Positions 11,001 to 19,347 of a stretch of 64,000 nucleotides of DNA are shown piece by piece. Made by a program: the position numbers and the translations under genes. This stretch comes from Oenanthe sinensis (Eukaryota > Streptophyta > Magnoliopsida > Apiales > Apiaceae). The notes under the pieces were generated by a model. The model was given only the letters and a program-made list of their open reading frames with translations, searched no databases and was not told the origin of the DNA. Position 1 is the stretch's first letter. Each line of letters begins with the position of its first letter. The DNA is taken from NCBI GenBank assembly GCA_028671895.1, contig JAPMAC010000197.1, positions 5,399,001 through 5,463,000 of the forward strand. The letters are read 5' to 3'.

Positions 11001-12035
11001 AGCTAAAGCAGCAACTCTTGCTCCATTGGCAACTCGTTGGTCCATTTCTCCTTTAGCCAATGTCCTACTTCTCTCCATTTCCTGCACATTTATACAAATG
11101 TGAGAAGCACATCCAGTATCCAATACCCAAGATGTAGAAATAGACAGATTGACTTTTATAACGTATATACCTGAAGTAGAAGCTTGCTCAGCCCTCTTCT
11201 TCTTCAGATCCTCCAAGTAAACTGAACAGTTTCTCTTCAAGTGACCAGTTTTCTTACAGTAGTGACATTCACCCTTAGCGACCCCACCTTTAGGCTTTAA
11301 AGCCTGTTTGGGACCTGACTTTGGCTTGGGTGTAGAATCAGAACCTGTCTTCTTCTTACCCTTCCACTTGCCTTTCCCTTTGGCCTTACCTTTATTGCCC
11401 ACCATCAGTATGGGAGCAGGTTCAGCCGTCTTCATGTTGGTCTCATATGTTCTCAACATAGCCAACAATTCAGTAGGTGTTTTGTCAAATTCATTCATGT
11501 TGTAGTTTATGATAAACTGGGTGAATTTGTTGTTCAAAGAATTCATGATTAGGTCAATACCAATTTCCTGAATAATCGGGAAACCCAAAGTATCAAGATA
11601 CTCAATGTAACCAATCATCTTCAGAACATGTGGGCCAACTGGTTCACTTGCCCCTTGTTTGCAATTAAAAAGTGACTTACTCGTGTTGAACCTTTCTTGA
11701 CGAGTTTGGCTTGCAAACATGCTTTGCAAGTGCTCATAGATAGTATATGCATCCATATGCACATGCTGTCTTTGAAGCTCAGCACTCATAGTTGCCAACA
11801 TAAGACATGCAACATCAGTTGCATCATTCTCATCCTTTGTGTGGGCCGCTCGTTCCTCAACAGTAGCGCCCTCAGGAAGGGGACCTGCCGGAGGAATATC
11901 AATGACATGAAGCTTGCGCTCCTGCCTGAGGACAATCCTCAAATTCCTCTGCCAGTCTAGGAAGTTGTTTCCTCTTGTCAGCTTATCCTTCTCAAGGACA
12001 GATCGTACGGATAGTGTGTTTGTGTTGTTTGTCAT
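8070..12035 (-). CDS. Angela-A2 gag-pol polyprotein, apparently intact
   Basis: A single ORF. The ATG at 12035 (MTNNTNTLSV) is chosen because the ten codons open upstream have no ATG; residue numbers below include those ten codons (1331 total). Gag is about residues 11-265. A CCHC zinc knuckle is at 267-280 and the protease motif DTG at 316-318. The GAG-pre-integrase HHCC is around 451-485. The integrase triad is D512, D577, E613 with the canonical 35-residue spacing. RT spans about 835-1080 with YVDD at 1003-1006. RNase H has D1176, E1217 and D1255. The length is normal for Ty1/copia. The product would assemble virus-like particles in the cytoplasm, copy RNA into cDNA and integrate it. It has no internal stop or frameshift, unlike its neighbour A1. 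Expression is doubtful because the 5' LTR is missing. Confidence 0.95.
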   Translation of the reverse strand: MTNNTNTLSVRSVLEKDKLTRGNNFLDWQRNLRIVLRQERKLHVIDIPPAGPLPEGATVEERAAHTKDENDATDVACLMLATMSAELQRQHVHMDAYTIYEHLQSMFASQTRQERFNTSKSLFNCKQGASEPVGPHVLKMIGYIEYLDTLGFPIIQEIGIDLIMNSLNNKFTQFIINYNMNEFDKTPTELLAMLRTYETNMKTAEPAPILMVGNKGKAKGKGKWKGKKKTGSDSTPKPKSGPKQALKPKGGVAKGECHYCKKTGHLKRNCSVYLEDLKKKRAEQASTSGIYVIKVNLSISTSWVLDTGCASHICINVQEMERSRTLAKGEMDQRVANGARVAALAVGTYYLSLPSGLVLELENCYYVPATRRNIISISCLDKKGFSFTIKNNSCSFALNDLTYGVARLFNGLYVLDLDNHVCNIENKRLKVNDSNQTYLWHCRLGHINEKRISKLHKDGYLDKFDFESYQECESCLLGKMTKAPFIGKGQRATERLELIHSDVCGPMRVMARGGYYYFITFTDDFSRYGYVYLMKNKSDSFEKFKEYKAEVEKQIGGGTSIKILRSDRGGEYLSTEFKDYLKECGIVSQLTPPGTPQWNGVSERRNRTLLDMVRSMMSHADLPISFWGYALETAAFTLNRVPTKKVQKTPYEIWEKKRSGMNFMKVWGCKAFVKRQVSDKLGPKSEECNFLGYPKETKAYYFYSPSEQKVFIARDAVFMERDFVSKRNSGRTIDLDEDREPQNSIEPEVEPEQDNDNAQQTHVVRRTGRIRHEPERYGFLLTQCGDLMLIDEDEPLTYQDAMNSPDSKRWLEAMKSEMDSMYENRVWTLVDPPEGVKPIGCKWVFKKKTDMDGNVQTYKARLVAKGFRQIHGIDYDETFSPVAMVKSIRILLAIAAFHDYEIWQMDVKTAFLNGILEEDVDVYMTQPEGFVDPRNVSKVCKLRRSIYGLKQASRRWNIRFDETVKEYGFVQNEDEPCVYKKVSGSHVAFIVLYVDDILLMGNDIPSLKAVKIWLGSNFSTKDLGEASYILGMRIYRDRSRRMIGLSQSTYIDKILHRFGMQNTKRGYVPLSQGITISKDQCPKSLDDKDRMSKVPYASAIGSIMYAMVCTRPDVSYALSMTSRYQSNPGEGHWTAVKNILKYLKRTKDSFLVYGGEEKLVVKGYTDASFQTDRDDTVSQSGFVFCLNGGAVSWKSSKQETVADSTMEAEYIVACEAAKEAVWIRKFITDLGVVPSIADPIDLYCDNNGAIAQAKEPRAHSRTKHILRRYHLIREINERGDIHICKVHTNDNIADPLTKGLSQKKHDGHTSSMGIRYMGDWL

Positions 12036-13370
12036 TATTTGGTATCTACAATGATAAAAGCACAAAATTAAACATTAGATTGTCTGAGTTATTTATTATG
12101 TTCAAATGATTATGATACATTCATAATATATCTCCCACTATTTTTATCAAATTAATAGCCCTTACTATTATTTTAGAAAGTATATCCCATAATTCTTTCT
12201 AGTGAGCCAAGATCCATATTTCGTCATGTCTTAAGTCAACCACTGGAAGTCCTTAAGAATGATTATTTAGGTAGACAACATTTGTCAATTATATCATATA
12301 TAATTCTTGGATAGTTTGGTGAGCAACGATTGATCTTACCAAACTCTATGCTTCTAAGTTCATAATGGTTGAATATAACCGTTTACTTTCACCTTATTAT
12401 GACGACTCAGTTAAGTTTGACCCAATGATACAACGGCCGAATATAACCGTTTATATTCGTCGCATCTCACCACGATAGATAGGAGTCCCCTGTCACTGAC
12501 AGTCTTTCCCCTAATCGATCTAGGATTCGATGAGTGTTCATTCATTGGAAAGCATCCGATTAAAACTTAATATTTTGTTAAGGGGTTTAGAAAATTTATG
12601 ACGATCATGATCACATCATGAAGAGATCCTCAATTTTTCCTTGAACTAAATATTTCAAATTGACATCTTAAATTGTTCAATTCCCAGGTAGATGGAGGAT
12701 ACCAGTGGTCACACTTAAAACCCATCAGCCTTACGAATACGCATATCCGTTTTTGTCAGAAAATCCCAATTATAGACATCAAAATCCATATTCAATTCCG
12801 TGTTTTAAAAATCCATATTTCATAAACACAAGAATCTCATGATCGTTTGTTAATTTTAAAATCTTAAATCGTTACAGATTTTATCTTGTTTAGCATGGCA
12901 AGCATGGCATGGGTGACGTATCTAATACATGCATACATCATTAATCTAATTAAAGCATGCATCTTCTACTCTACACATACATTCATACATCAATATGTAA
13001 AGTGCAGTATGTAAACGTGCTTGGTTATGGCCCCTTTCCTATGTGATCCTTTCGAGCTAATGAAAGGATCAAAGTCAATCTATGGTGGTGAAATATAAAT
13101 ACAATTACATGTCTTCATTCTTCTTGTATCCATGGGTTCTTGCTCCTCTTCTTGGATCATCCTTCAATCTTCAAGTACATTACATGGAATAATTGAATAC
13201 AACCTATACTAATGTACTTACATAAGAAAACTCGAGTTACATATGAGGTTAAACAATTACAAGAATGAAGAAAACGACATGCAAGTTGTATTTATAAAAC
13301 CAAAACCATTAATCTAGGGGTCTAAGGGCCATAACCAGCACCATGCTCAAGTACACAAAATAAAATATTG

Positions 13371-13453
13371 CGGGGGTCCGGGGGCGGCAGCCCCTGGGCG
13401 GGGGTTCGGGGGCGGCAGCCCCCGGGCGGGGTCTGGGGGCGGCAGCCCCCAGC
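13371..13453. repeat. GC-rich tandem repeat, three units of about 28 bp
   Basis: Each unit ends in a hairpin of the form GGGGGCGGCAGCCCCC or close to it, joined by runs of G. The plus strand has many G-runs and the element RNA is C-rich. It stands out against an AT-rich neighbourhood and is absent from the Angela-B leader. Confidence 0.9.
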
Positions 13454-13536
13454 TGGGGTCGATTCAGAAATCATCAATTTCTGAACTACAGATCATATCT
13501 GTTGGCCTTTTTCCCCATTGCAATTTATACAGTCCA

Positions 13537-13668
13537 TCAGAGTTTACTGCTAAACTCTGATCAGAGACCATCAGAGTTTATTAAACTCTGACCATGCTCT
13601 ATACTCTGACCTGACCATCAGAGTTTATTAAACTCTGAGCGAGTCCATCAGAGTTTGTTAAACTCTGA
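13537..13668. repeat. Four palindromes of TCAGAGTTTA / TAAACTCTGA
   Basis: Palindromes at 13537-13560, 13571-13591, 13618-13638 and 13648-13668. The second and third are TCAGAGTTTA, one T, then TAAACTCTGA, an almost perfect 21 bp palindrome. Loose copies of the half site lie between and after them. The half site AAACTCTGA also dominates the Sire-4 linker. Confidence 0.9.
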
Positions 13669-13900
13669 CCCAGCTCCAATTTCACAAACTCTGATCAGAC
13701 ACAGAATATACATTCTCTGACAGTTACATATTGGCAGAAGCATAGCAGTCTCATAACAGGCATGGCAGTCTCATAACAGAAGCATGGCAGTGGCATAACA
13801 GATTATGACAAAGCAGTAGCATGGCATGGCAGTCACCAAAACAGGCATGTATGCATCAAATACATAAAACACGTAACCAAATCAGTCCCTTATACACGTA

Positions 13901-13913
13901 GCTCTGATGCCAT
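13901..13913 (-). other. Primer-binding site of Angela-A2
   Basis: On the minus strand ATGGCATCAGAGC follows directly after the LTR end CA. It resembles the initiator-methionine tRNA site TGGTATCAGAGC used by plant copia elements, with one changed base. Confidence 0.85.
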
Positions 13914-14006
13914 TGTTGGGTTCCGAGGCATAAAACACAGCGGATTAAACGTAAATATAACAAAATTTCATTTAATCCGCTGCGTTTTATGCCTCGGAAC
14001 CCAACA
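13914..14006. repeat. 93 bp hairpin of two inverted Angela-A LTR ends
   Basis: 13914-13969 is the last 56 bp of a minus-oriented LTR. 13970-14006 is the last 37 bp of a plus-oriented LTR. The unit starts TGTTGGG and ends CCCAACA, so it is a perfect-ended foldback. It replaces the expected 1.5 kb 5' LTR of A2 and directly abuts the Sire-2 envelope-like reading frame. Confidence 0.9.
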
Positions 14007-15015
14007 GCTGCAACTTGTGCAGTTACACCACCTACATGTGGAAAGGTTCCTAGATTAGTTTGATTGATTATCCTCATTTTAGGAGCCTGGTCCTTTTGAG
14101 AGGAACCAGACCCTTGGCTAACAGTTTTAGAGACACGAGAATGCCAGATTCCTTCATATGGTTTGGAGTGTGGGTTAGGAATGGTGAGGTCAACACCATT
14201 GTCATCACTCAAAGAGAATACATTGTAGTCCCTAAAATTTTTTTAGCTTCAAATCATTTATTGTTGAAAACATAAAGTCAGTGATAAATAAACTCAATTC
14301 AGTATTAAGTGGTTTACTTGCTAACATAGAAGGAGTATTTTTCTTGAGTGTTGTGGACTCCAGGCATTGAATACTATCTAAATTAATTGTGCCTACAATA
14401 GAGTTAATGATAAGCATAAATAATCTAGGATAATAAATTACCGGTTTTCTTGTTTTCTTCTTGCCAAGTACCAGTTTGAACAAGGACATCAAGAACTTTC
14501 CAATGTCAATTATGTTATTATGCACCAAAGAGTGCACAATCTTCCTAATGTAAGCTAGTACTTCATTCCAACCGTTGGTCTTGCTAGACATAGCCCTATT
14601 AACAGCATTCATGATCATGCTCCACTCTTTATTCAAATGCTTTCTGTCCATTCCTCCTAATGGATACCATTCCTCTGAGTCTGTGCTATTCTTGGGTCCT
14701 GAATATCCAATCATCTTGAAAAACTTAGCAATTTGAGAATCACTTGCAGGCTCCTGAAAAACTGAGCCTTCTTCAGGTTCCACTTGGAGAGCAGCAGTGA
14801 TGCTAGAAGAGTCAATGGAATAAGAGACTCCATTAATTTTAAACTTGATGGAGCTTGAGTCCTGCTCCCCCCACATAAATTGCAGAGGTCCACAACTGTG
14901 ATAATCTTGGGATTTCCAACATGGAACTTTGGGTTAGAGCAAATGAGAGGTACAAATTGTTCATGAAGCCAATAAATGGTTTGAAGGCTTCTCCAGATTC
15001 ACCCATTAAAGCCAT
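14007..15015 (-). pseudogene. Sire-2 envelope-like ORF, N-terminal part
   Basis: Starts at ATG 15015 (MALMGESGEAF). It resembles the start of the Sire-1 envelope-like ORF in the MIGYSG ... EWYPLGGMDRKHLNKEWS region and in the following hydrophobic FMLIIN stretch (compare FKSLGYSA and FFMLLLN in Sire-1). This region is often annotated as a putative plant transposon protein. A run of six G near 14870 shifts the frame by one base; a second frame change lies near 14232, in a T-rich run. The reading frame is cut at 14006 by the Angela-A2 hairpin. Function of sirevirus envelope-like proteins is not established. Confidence 0.75.
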
Positions 15016-15830
15016 GGTGGTGAAGTTGGTTTGGGCAAGAGAATAAATAATTTGGGGTCCAGACTTGGTTGAGAGTTTGTGAATTTTGAAATGAAAAACG
15101 GTTTAGAGTTTGAAGTTGCAGAGAAAATAGAGAGTTTTTAGGGCGTTGGAGAGTTGAGAGTTTAAGAGATAAATAAAATAAAGTAAAGAGTGAGAGAAAT
15201 TTTAGCTGTGTATATATATGATGTGAAAAAGAAACCGTCAAGAAAGAATTGGAAACAATTTTAAGTGACAGTTGTCTTCTAGTTCCATTCCTTGACAGTA
15301 ATTCTTGCACTAGAATTTACACACACTTTTGACAGTAACATTAGTGGTTAGAGAATATATAAAATAAGTGAATAACCATAATATTTACTGTTGACAGTAT
15401 ATTATGCGGGGATCTTAGACAACTATACTGTCAATGTTGTTCGACAATAAGTTTCACAAGTATTTGACAGTAGGTTTCAGTCCCGCATATTATGCCGTCA
15501 AGACTTCACCATCATTTGAAAATAAGTTCTACATGATTTGTCAGTAAGTTTCAGTCCCGCGTACTATACTGTCAAAACTTTTCCATCATCTAACAATGAG
15601 TTTCACAGACTTTGACACTAACTTATCATTATGCGACAGTATGAATAAAACATACTGTCAAGCAACTTGACAGTATCTTTTATTAGCCACGTAAGAAATA
15701 AGTTAGTTAACCTCTCAGTAAAATATCATCATATCTTTTCACTGTGATAAAAATCAAAACACCTCAAGAGGCCATTAATTCACAGTGAAATTTAGTTAAC
15801 TAAATTTTTAATCAACTAAACAGAATTACA
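15016..15830 (-). other. Sire-2 pol-env spacer
   Basis: AT-rich and noncoding, between the pol stop and the envelope-like ATG. Most of it consists of spaced copies of TTGACAGTA and its complement (15292-15675), together with two TTTCAGTCCCGC stretches. No credible gene. Confidence 0.75.
15292..15675. repeat. TTGACAGTA / TACTGTCAA word array
   Basis: Copies or near copies occur at about 15292, 15329, 15392, 15425, 15469, 15575, 15635, 15651 and 15667 in both orientations. 15635-15659 forms a hairpin, GACAGTATG with CATACTGTC around a 7 bp loop. The same word recurs in the Sire-2 gag coding sequence. Confidence 0.85.
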
Positions 15831-17578
15831 TTAACATGATAAATTTAACATACCCAATTCACTCACTAGCCTGTTGAATGTATTTTCATCCAATGGTTTG
15901 GTGAAAATATCTGCAAGTTGTTTCTCTATGGGTACATAGATTAGCTTGATTGTGCCTTCCTCCATATGCTCTCTAATGAAATGATGTTTGATGTCAATGT
16001 GATTAGTTTTGGAGTGTTGAACATGAGACTCAGAAATTACAATGGCACTAGTGTTGTCACAAAATATTGGAATTCCTTGCAGAGTCAACCCATAGTCCAA
16101 TAGCTGATTCCTCATCCAAAGTAACTGAGCACAACAACTACCAGCTGCAATGTATTAAGCCTCTACAGTTGAATTTGATACTGAATGCTGCTTCTTGCTA
16201 AACCATGAGACCAATCTTTCTCCCAAAAATTGACAACTACCTGTTGTGCTCTTTCTGTCTATCCTGCACCCTACATAGTCTGAGTCTGAATATCCAACTA
16301 ATTCAAATCCATAATCTTTAGGATACCAAAGGCCTAAGTTTTGAGGGCCTTTTATGTATCTAAAAATTCTTTTTACAACCATTATGTGAGACTCCTTTGG
16401 ATCGGACTGGAACCTTGCACACAACCCTGTTGCAAACATGATGTCAAGCCTGCTAGCTGTTAGGTAGAGGAGAGATCCAATCATTCATATATATATTTTG
16501 TTGTCCACCTTCTTTCCTTTTGGATCCTTGTCAAGTTGAGTTGCTCTTGAGATTGGAGTTTTTGCAGGAGATGCGTCTTCCATATCAAATCTTTTCAAGA
16601 GATCTTTGACACACTTAGTTTGATAAATAAATATTCCATCTTCTTTTTGATAGACTTGAAGTCCAAGAAAGAATATCAATTCACCCATCATACTCATCTC
16701 ATATTTGTTCTGCATTAACTCGGAGAATTTCTTGCATAGATCTTCAGTTGCAGAACCAAAGATGATGTCATCAACATATACTCGAACTAGAATGATATCA
16801 TTTCCATGCTTCTTGAAGATGAGAGTTTTATCCACAATCCCTCTTGTAAATTGTTATCAAGAAGAAAACGGGAAAGAGTATCATACCAAGGCCTTGGTGC
16901 TTGCTTTAAGCTATACAATGCCTTTAGTAGTTTATACACAAAATTCTTCATTTTTGGATCTTCAAAGCCTGGTGGTTTTTCAGCATACACTTCTTCTTCT
17001 AGTTCTCCATTAAGAAAATTACTCTTTGCATCCATTTGAAATTTTTTGAAGTTGTTGAATGCAGCAAAAGCCAAAAAGATTCTTATTTCCTCAAGTCTAG
17101 CAACATGAGCAAATGTTTCTTCATAATCAATCCCTTCCTGTTGATAGTAACCTTTTTCCACCAGCCTTGCTTTGTTTCTTGTGACAATACCACAGTCATC
17201 CATCTTGTTCCTATAAACCCACTTAGTGCCTATTATGGATTTATTCTTTGGTCTAGACAACAATTCCCAAACACAGCTTCTTTCAAATTGATTAAGCTCT
17301 TTTTGCATGGAATTAATCCAATTAGGATCAACCAATGCTTCTTCTAGGGTTTTAGGTTCAGTTTGAGAAAGGAAACAAGAGTATATGCATTCATTGGCAA
17401 CATTTCTTCTTATTTTGAATCCTGTTCCTGGATCACCAATGATTAAGTCATTAGTGTGATCTCTGTTCCATTTAGTTTCTCTTAGAGAATCACTGGAGTC
17501 TTCAACACCTTGTTGATTTATAGCATCTTTTGCTCTTGCACTGTTGACAACATCAATTTCTTCAAGTCCACTATTCAT
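15831..17578 (-). pseudogene. Sire-2 pol: reverse transcriptase and RNase H
   Basis: RT starts with the SMQKELNQFERSCVWELL and WVYRNKMDD region, has FQMDAKSNFLNGELEEEVY, YGLKQAP-like YSLKQAPRPWYD, and YVDDIIFGS (intact YVDD). RNase H follows with GYSDSDYVG, STVEA, CDNTSAIVI and ADIFTKPLDE, and ends at 15831. It has one frameshift near 16835 between the QAPRPWYD region and YVDD. There are in-frame stops near 16485, upstream of MIGSLLYLTA, and near 16155, after NSTVEA. Catalytic residues are still recognisable although the gene is broken. It belongs downstream of the integrase at 17579-18479. Confidence 0.88.
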
Positions 17579-18479
17579 GGGAACATTCCCAGAAAAATCA
17601 GTTATTTGAGCAGTTCCTTCATTATCTCCAGACTAGACAGGAACATTTGTTGGATCAGAAATTGTGTGATCAACTCTTGGTAAATCTTCATCAATTTCTT
17701 CTAGATAACCTTGATTTTCAAAAACCAATAGTTCTGTTTCTTGACTTCCTTCAACTCCAGAAAATTTTGATTTATCAAAGGTGATATTTGCACTCTCCTC
17801 CAAAGTTTTGTGATCAATGATGTAGACTCTGTAGGCAGTCTTGTCATTGCCATACCCTATAAAGATTCCTTTAAATGCTTCAGTGTCAAATTTTCCATTG
17901 ATCTCAGTTGAATCTTTCATGTAGGAGCACTTGCTTCCAAAGACATGAAAATAATTGACAGTTGGTTTCCTTCATGTGAGCAATTCATAGGGGGTCTTTC
18001 CATAGGCCTTGTTGGCTACAGTCCTGTTTTGAGTGTAACAGGCTGTATTGATTGCTTCACCTCAGAAATAGGTAAGAATTTTTTCTTCACTCAACATTGT
18101 TCTTGCAGCCTCAATGAGAGTTCTGTTCTTTCTTTCCACAACACCATTTTGGTGAGGTGTCCTAGGTGTAGAGAATTGTTGAATGATTCCATTGTCTTTG
18201 CAGAAATCATTCATGATACTATTTTTGAATTCAGTACCATTATCACTGATTAAAATTTGCACTTTGTACTTGAGATTCTTGTCAAGAACCCTTACCAAAT
18301 CAATGATTTCATGTGCAGCTTCATCCTTGGATCCTAGAAACCTCACCCAGGTGTATCTTGAAAAATCATCAACCATCACTAAAACATATCTTTTTCTTGC
18401 CAGTGATTGCACATTCATGAGACCAAATAAATCCATGTGCTTCAGTTGAAATGCTTATTTGATTGAGCCACTAGGAGTG
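17579..18479 (-). pseudogene. Sire-2 pol: integrase core and C-terminal linker
   Basis: Starts at the Sire-1 junction. It contains HMDLFGLMNV, VDDFSRYTWVRF, SDNGTEFKNS and GVVERKNRTLIEAARTML, so D, D and E of the integrase triad are visible. The C-terminal GKFDTEAFKGIFIGY region and an acidic linker follow. Stops occur near 18061 (W codon lost in LTYFW-like context), near 17971 and at 17630. The upstream GAG-pre-integrase half is at 30868-31422, beyond Sire-1. Confidence 0.85.
18475..18479. repeat. Target-site duplication of Sire-1, left copy
   Basis: GAGTG, against TAGTG at 30868-30872. Four of five bases agree, as expected of an aged 5 bp duplication. Confidence 0.7.
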
Positions 18480-18770
18480 TGTTTTCCCAGTTGCACAAGT
18501 AGAAGGGGGGTTGAATACTTGTGTGCTTTTTCTGCTTGATTAAAATTAACTCAATATGTATTAAAGATTTGAATTAAGAACAAAGATGAAAACACAAAGA
18601 TATGAATAACAACTGTTTGTTTTATTGATGTATAAAAACAACCTCTCCTAAAGTGAACGCAAACCCTAGCAGCTTCTCTATGTGTTTCACAAAAACTCTA
18701 TCTATCTCTATGCTCTAAAAAACTTTTACTAATTTCATACTATTGACTCTTTTTAATTAGGTTACATAGA

Positions 18771-18784
18771 GTCTTTATATAGAG
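18771..18784 (-). promoter_or_regulatory. Sire-1 3' LTR TATA box
   Basis: CTCTATATAAAGAC on the minus strand, followed downstream by a transcribed part with AAACCCTAG-like context. Inferred promoter. Confidence 0.6.
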
Positions 18785-18965
18785 AGCTACCTATCAACTA
18801 ATAATAGAAAATAAATTACAATAGTAATATAATTCCTAATTATTAGCTGACAGTTTCCTTCTTCAATTATCATTCCTTCCCATAGCATATCTGCAATATC
18901 TTTAGCTTTATCTTCGAAGACTTCTTTTATTTGTGATCACCTTCAAAATTCAGCTTTGACTTCAT

Positions 18966-19111
18966 AGACTCTGAAATCTTCAGAGTCTGCCATACTATAG
19001 ACTCTGATGGACTATAGACTCTGATCATTTGTAGACTCTGACAGATTATAGACTCCGATAGTCTATAGACTCAGATCACCTCCCAGACTCTGATCTTCAT
19101 CTAGACTCTGG
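18966..19111. repeat. AGACTCTGA word array in Sire-1 3' LTR
   Basis: About nine copies or one-base variants of AGACTCTGA and its complement in 146 bp, often joined as ATAGACTCTGATGG. They lie upstream of the TATA box in element orientation (U3). Confidence 0.9.
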
Positions 19112-19266
19112 TTTCACTTTTTACAGAAAATCTTTTAAGTACAAGAATGTAGACTAACTGGACTCTGATTATAAAATTTTAGAGACTAGAAAGACTTATT
19201 ACAAATATGTTATGCTAAATCCTATTCTAGTATTTTTTACATCATCAAATGAATAAATTCCTAACA

Positions 19267-19278
19267 ATCTCCCCTATT
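19267..19278 (-). other. Polypurine tract of Sire-1
   Basis: AATAGGGGAGAT on the minus strand directly before the LTR. Inferred plus-strand primer. Confidence 0.82.
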
Positions 19279-19347
19279 TATGATTTATAAAAATTAAGCA
19301 TAAATCAAAGTTTGATGATGTCAAAACTAAAGAATGATATAATTATT

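Larger units (their letters stand above)
12036..13913 (-). other. Angela-A2 5' leader
   Basis: About 1.9 kb without a credible ORF between PBS and gag start. The gag-proximal half (12120-12900) closely matches the leader of Angela-B (52110-52910) although the coding parts of the two families differ much more. The PBS-proximal half holds a GC-rich triple repeat (13371-13453), four palindromes built on TCAGAGTTTA (13537-13668) and short repeats of CATGGCAGT and CTCATAACAG (13740-13830). Leaders of this type are expected to carry packaging and dimerisation signals; that role is inference here. Confidence 0.75.
6289..14006 (-). mobile_element. Angela-A2, Ty1/copia element with complete polyprotein but almost no 5' LTR
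   Basis: Minus-strand order: 5' LTR remnant (13914-13969), PBS, 1.9 kb leader, 1321-codon polyprotein, polypurine tract, 3' LTR (LTR2). The polyprotein is open and catalytic residues are present. The 5' LTR is reduced to about 56 bp and is fused to 37 bp of an oppositely oriented LTR end. Without a 5' LTR promoter the copy should not produce its own genomic RNA. Its right flank is the Sire-2 envelope-like pseudogene. No 5 bp target duplication could be matched between its sides. Confidence 0.88.
18480..19266 (-). mobile_element. Sire-1 3' LTR
   Basis: 787 bp, TG at 18480 to CA at 19266. It starts TGTTTTCCCAGTTGCAC and ends CCTAACA, like the other LTR. It includes a TATA box and the AGACTCTGA array. 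Confidence 0.93.

Noticed and set aside
13901..13913. tRNA-like sequence at the PBSs (also 30069-30083, 33737-33750, 54204-54216)
   Set aside because: Only the 3' end of the primer tRNA is represented; no cloverleaf can be formed.
14007..14011. Target-site duplication for the Angela-A block
   Set aside because: GCTGC on the right has no matching copy at 6284-6288 (GTGCT), and the left outer end of the block is outside the window.
13856..14212. 118-codon minus-strand ORF crossing 14006
   Set aside because: It is a chimera of the Sire-2 envelope-like frame and the LTR-end hairpin; the fusion has no support as a gene.
14999..15310. 103-codon minus-strand ORF upstream of the Sire-2 envelope-like ATG
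   Set aside because: Low-complexity, in the spacer, and in a different frame from the envelope-like start at 15015.
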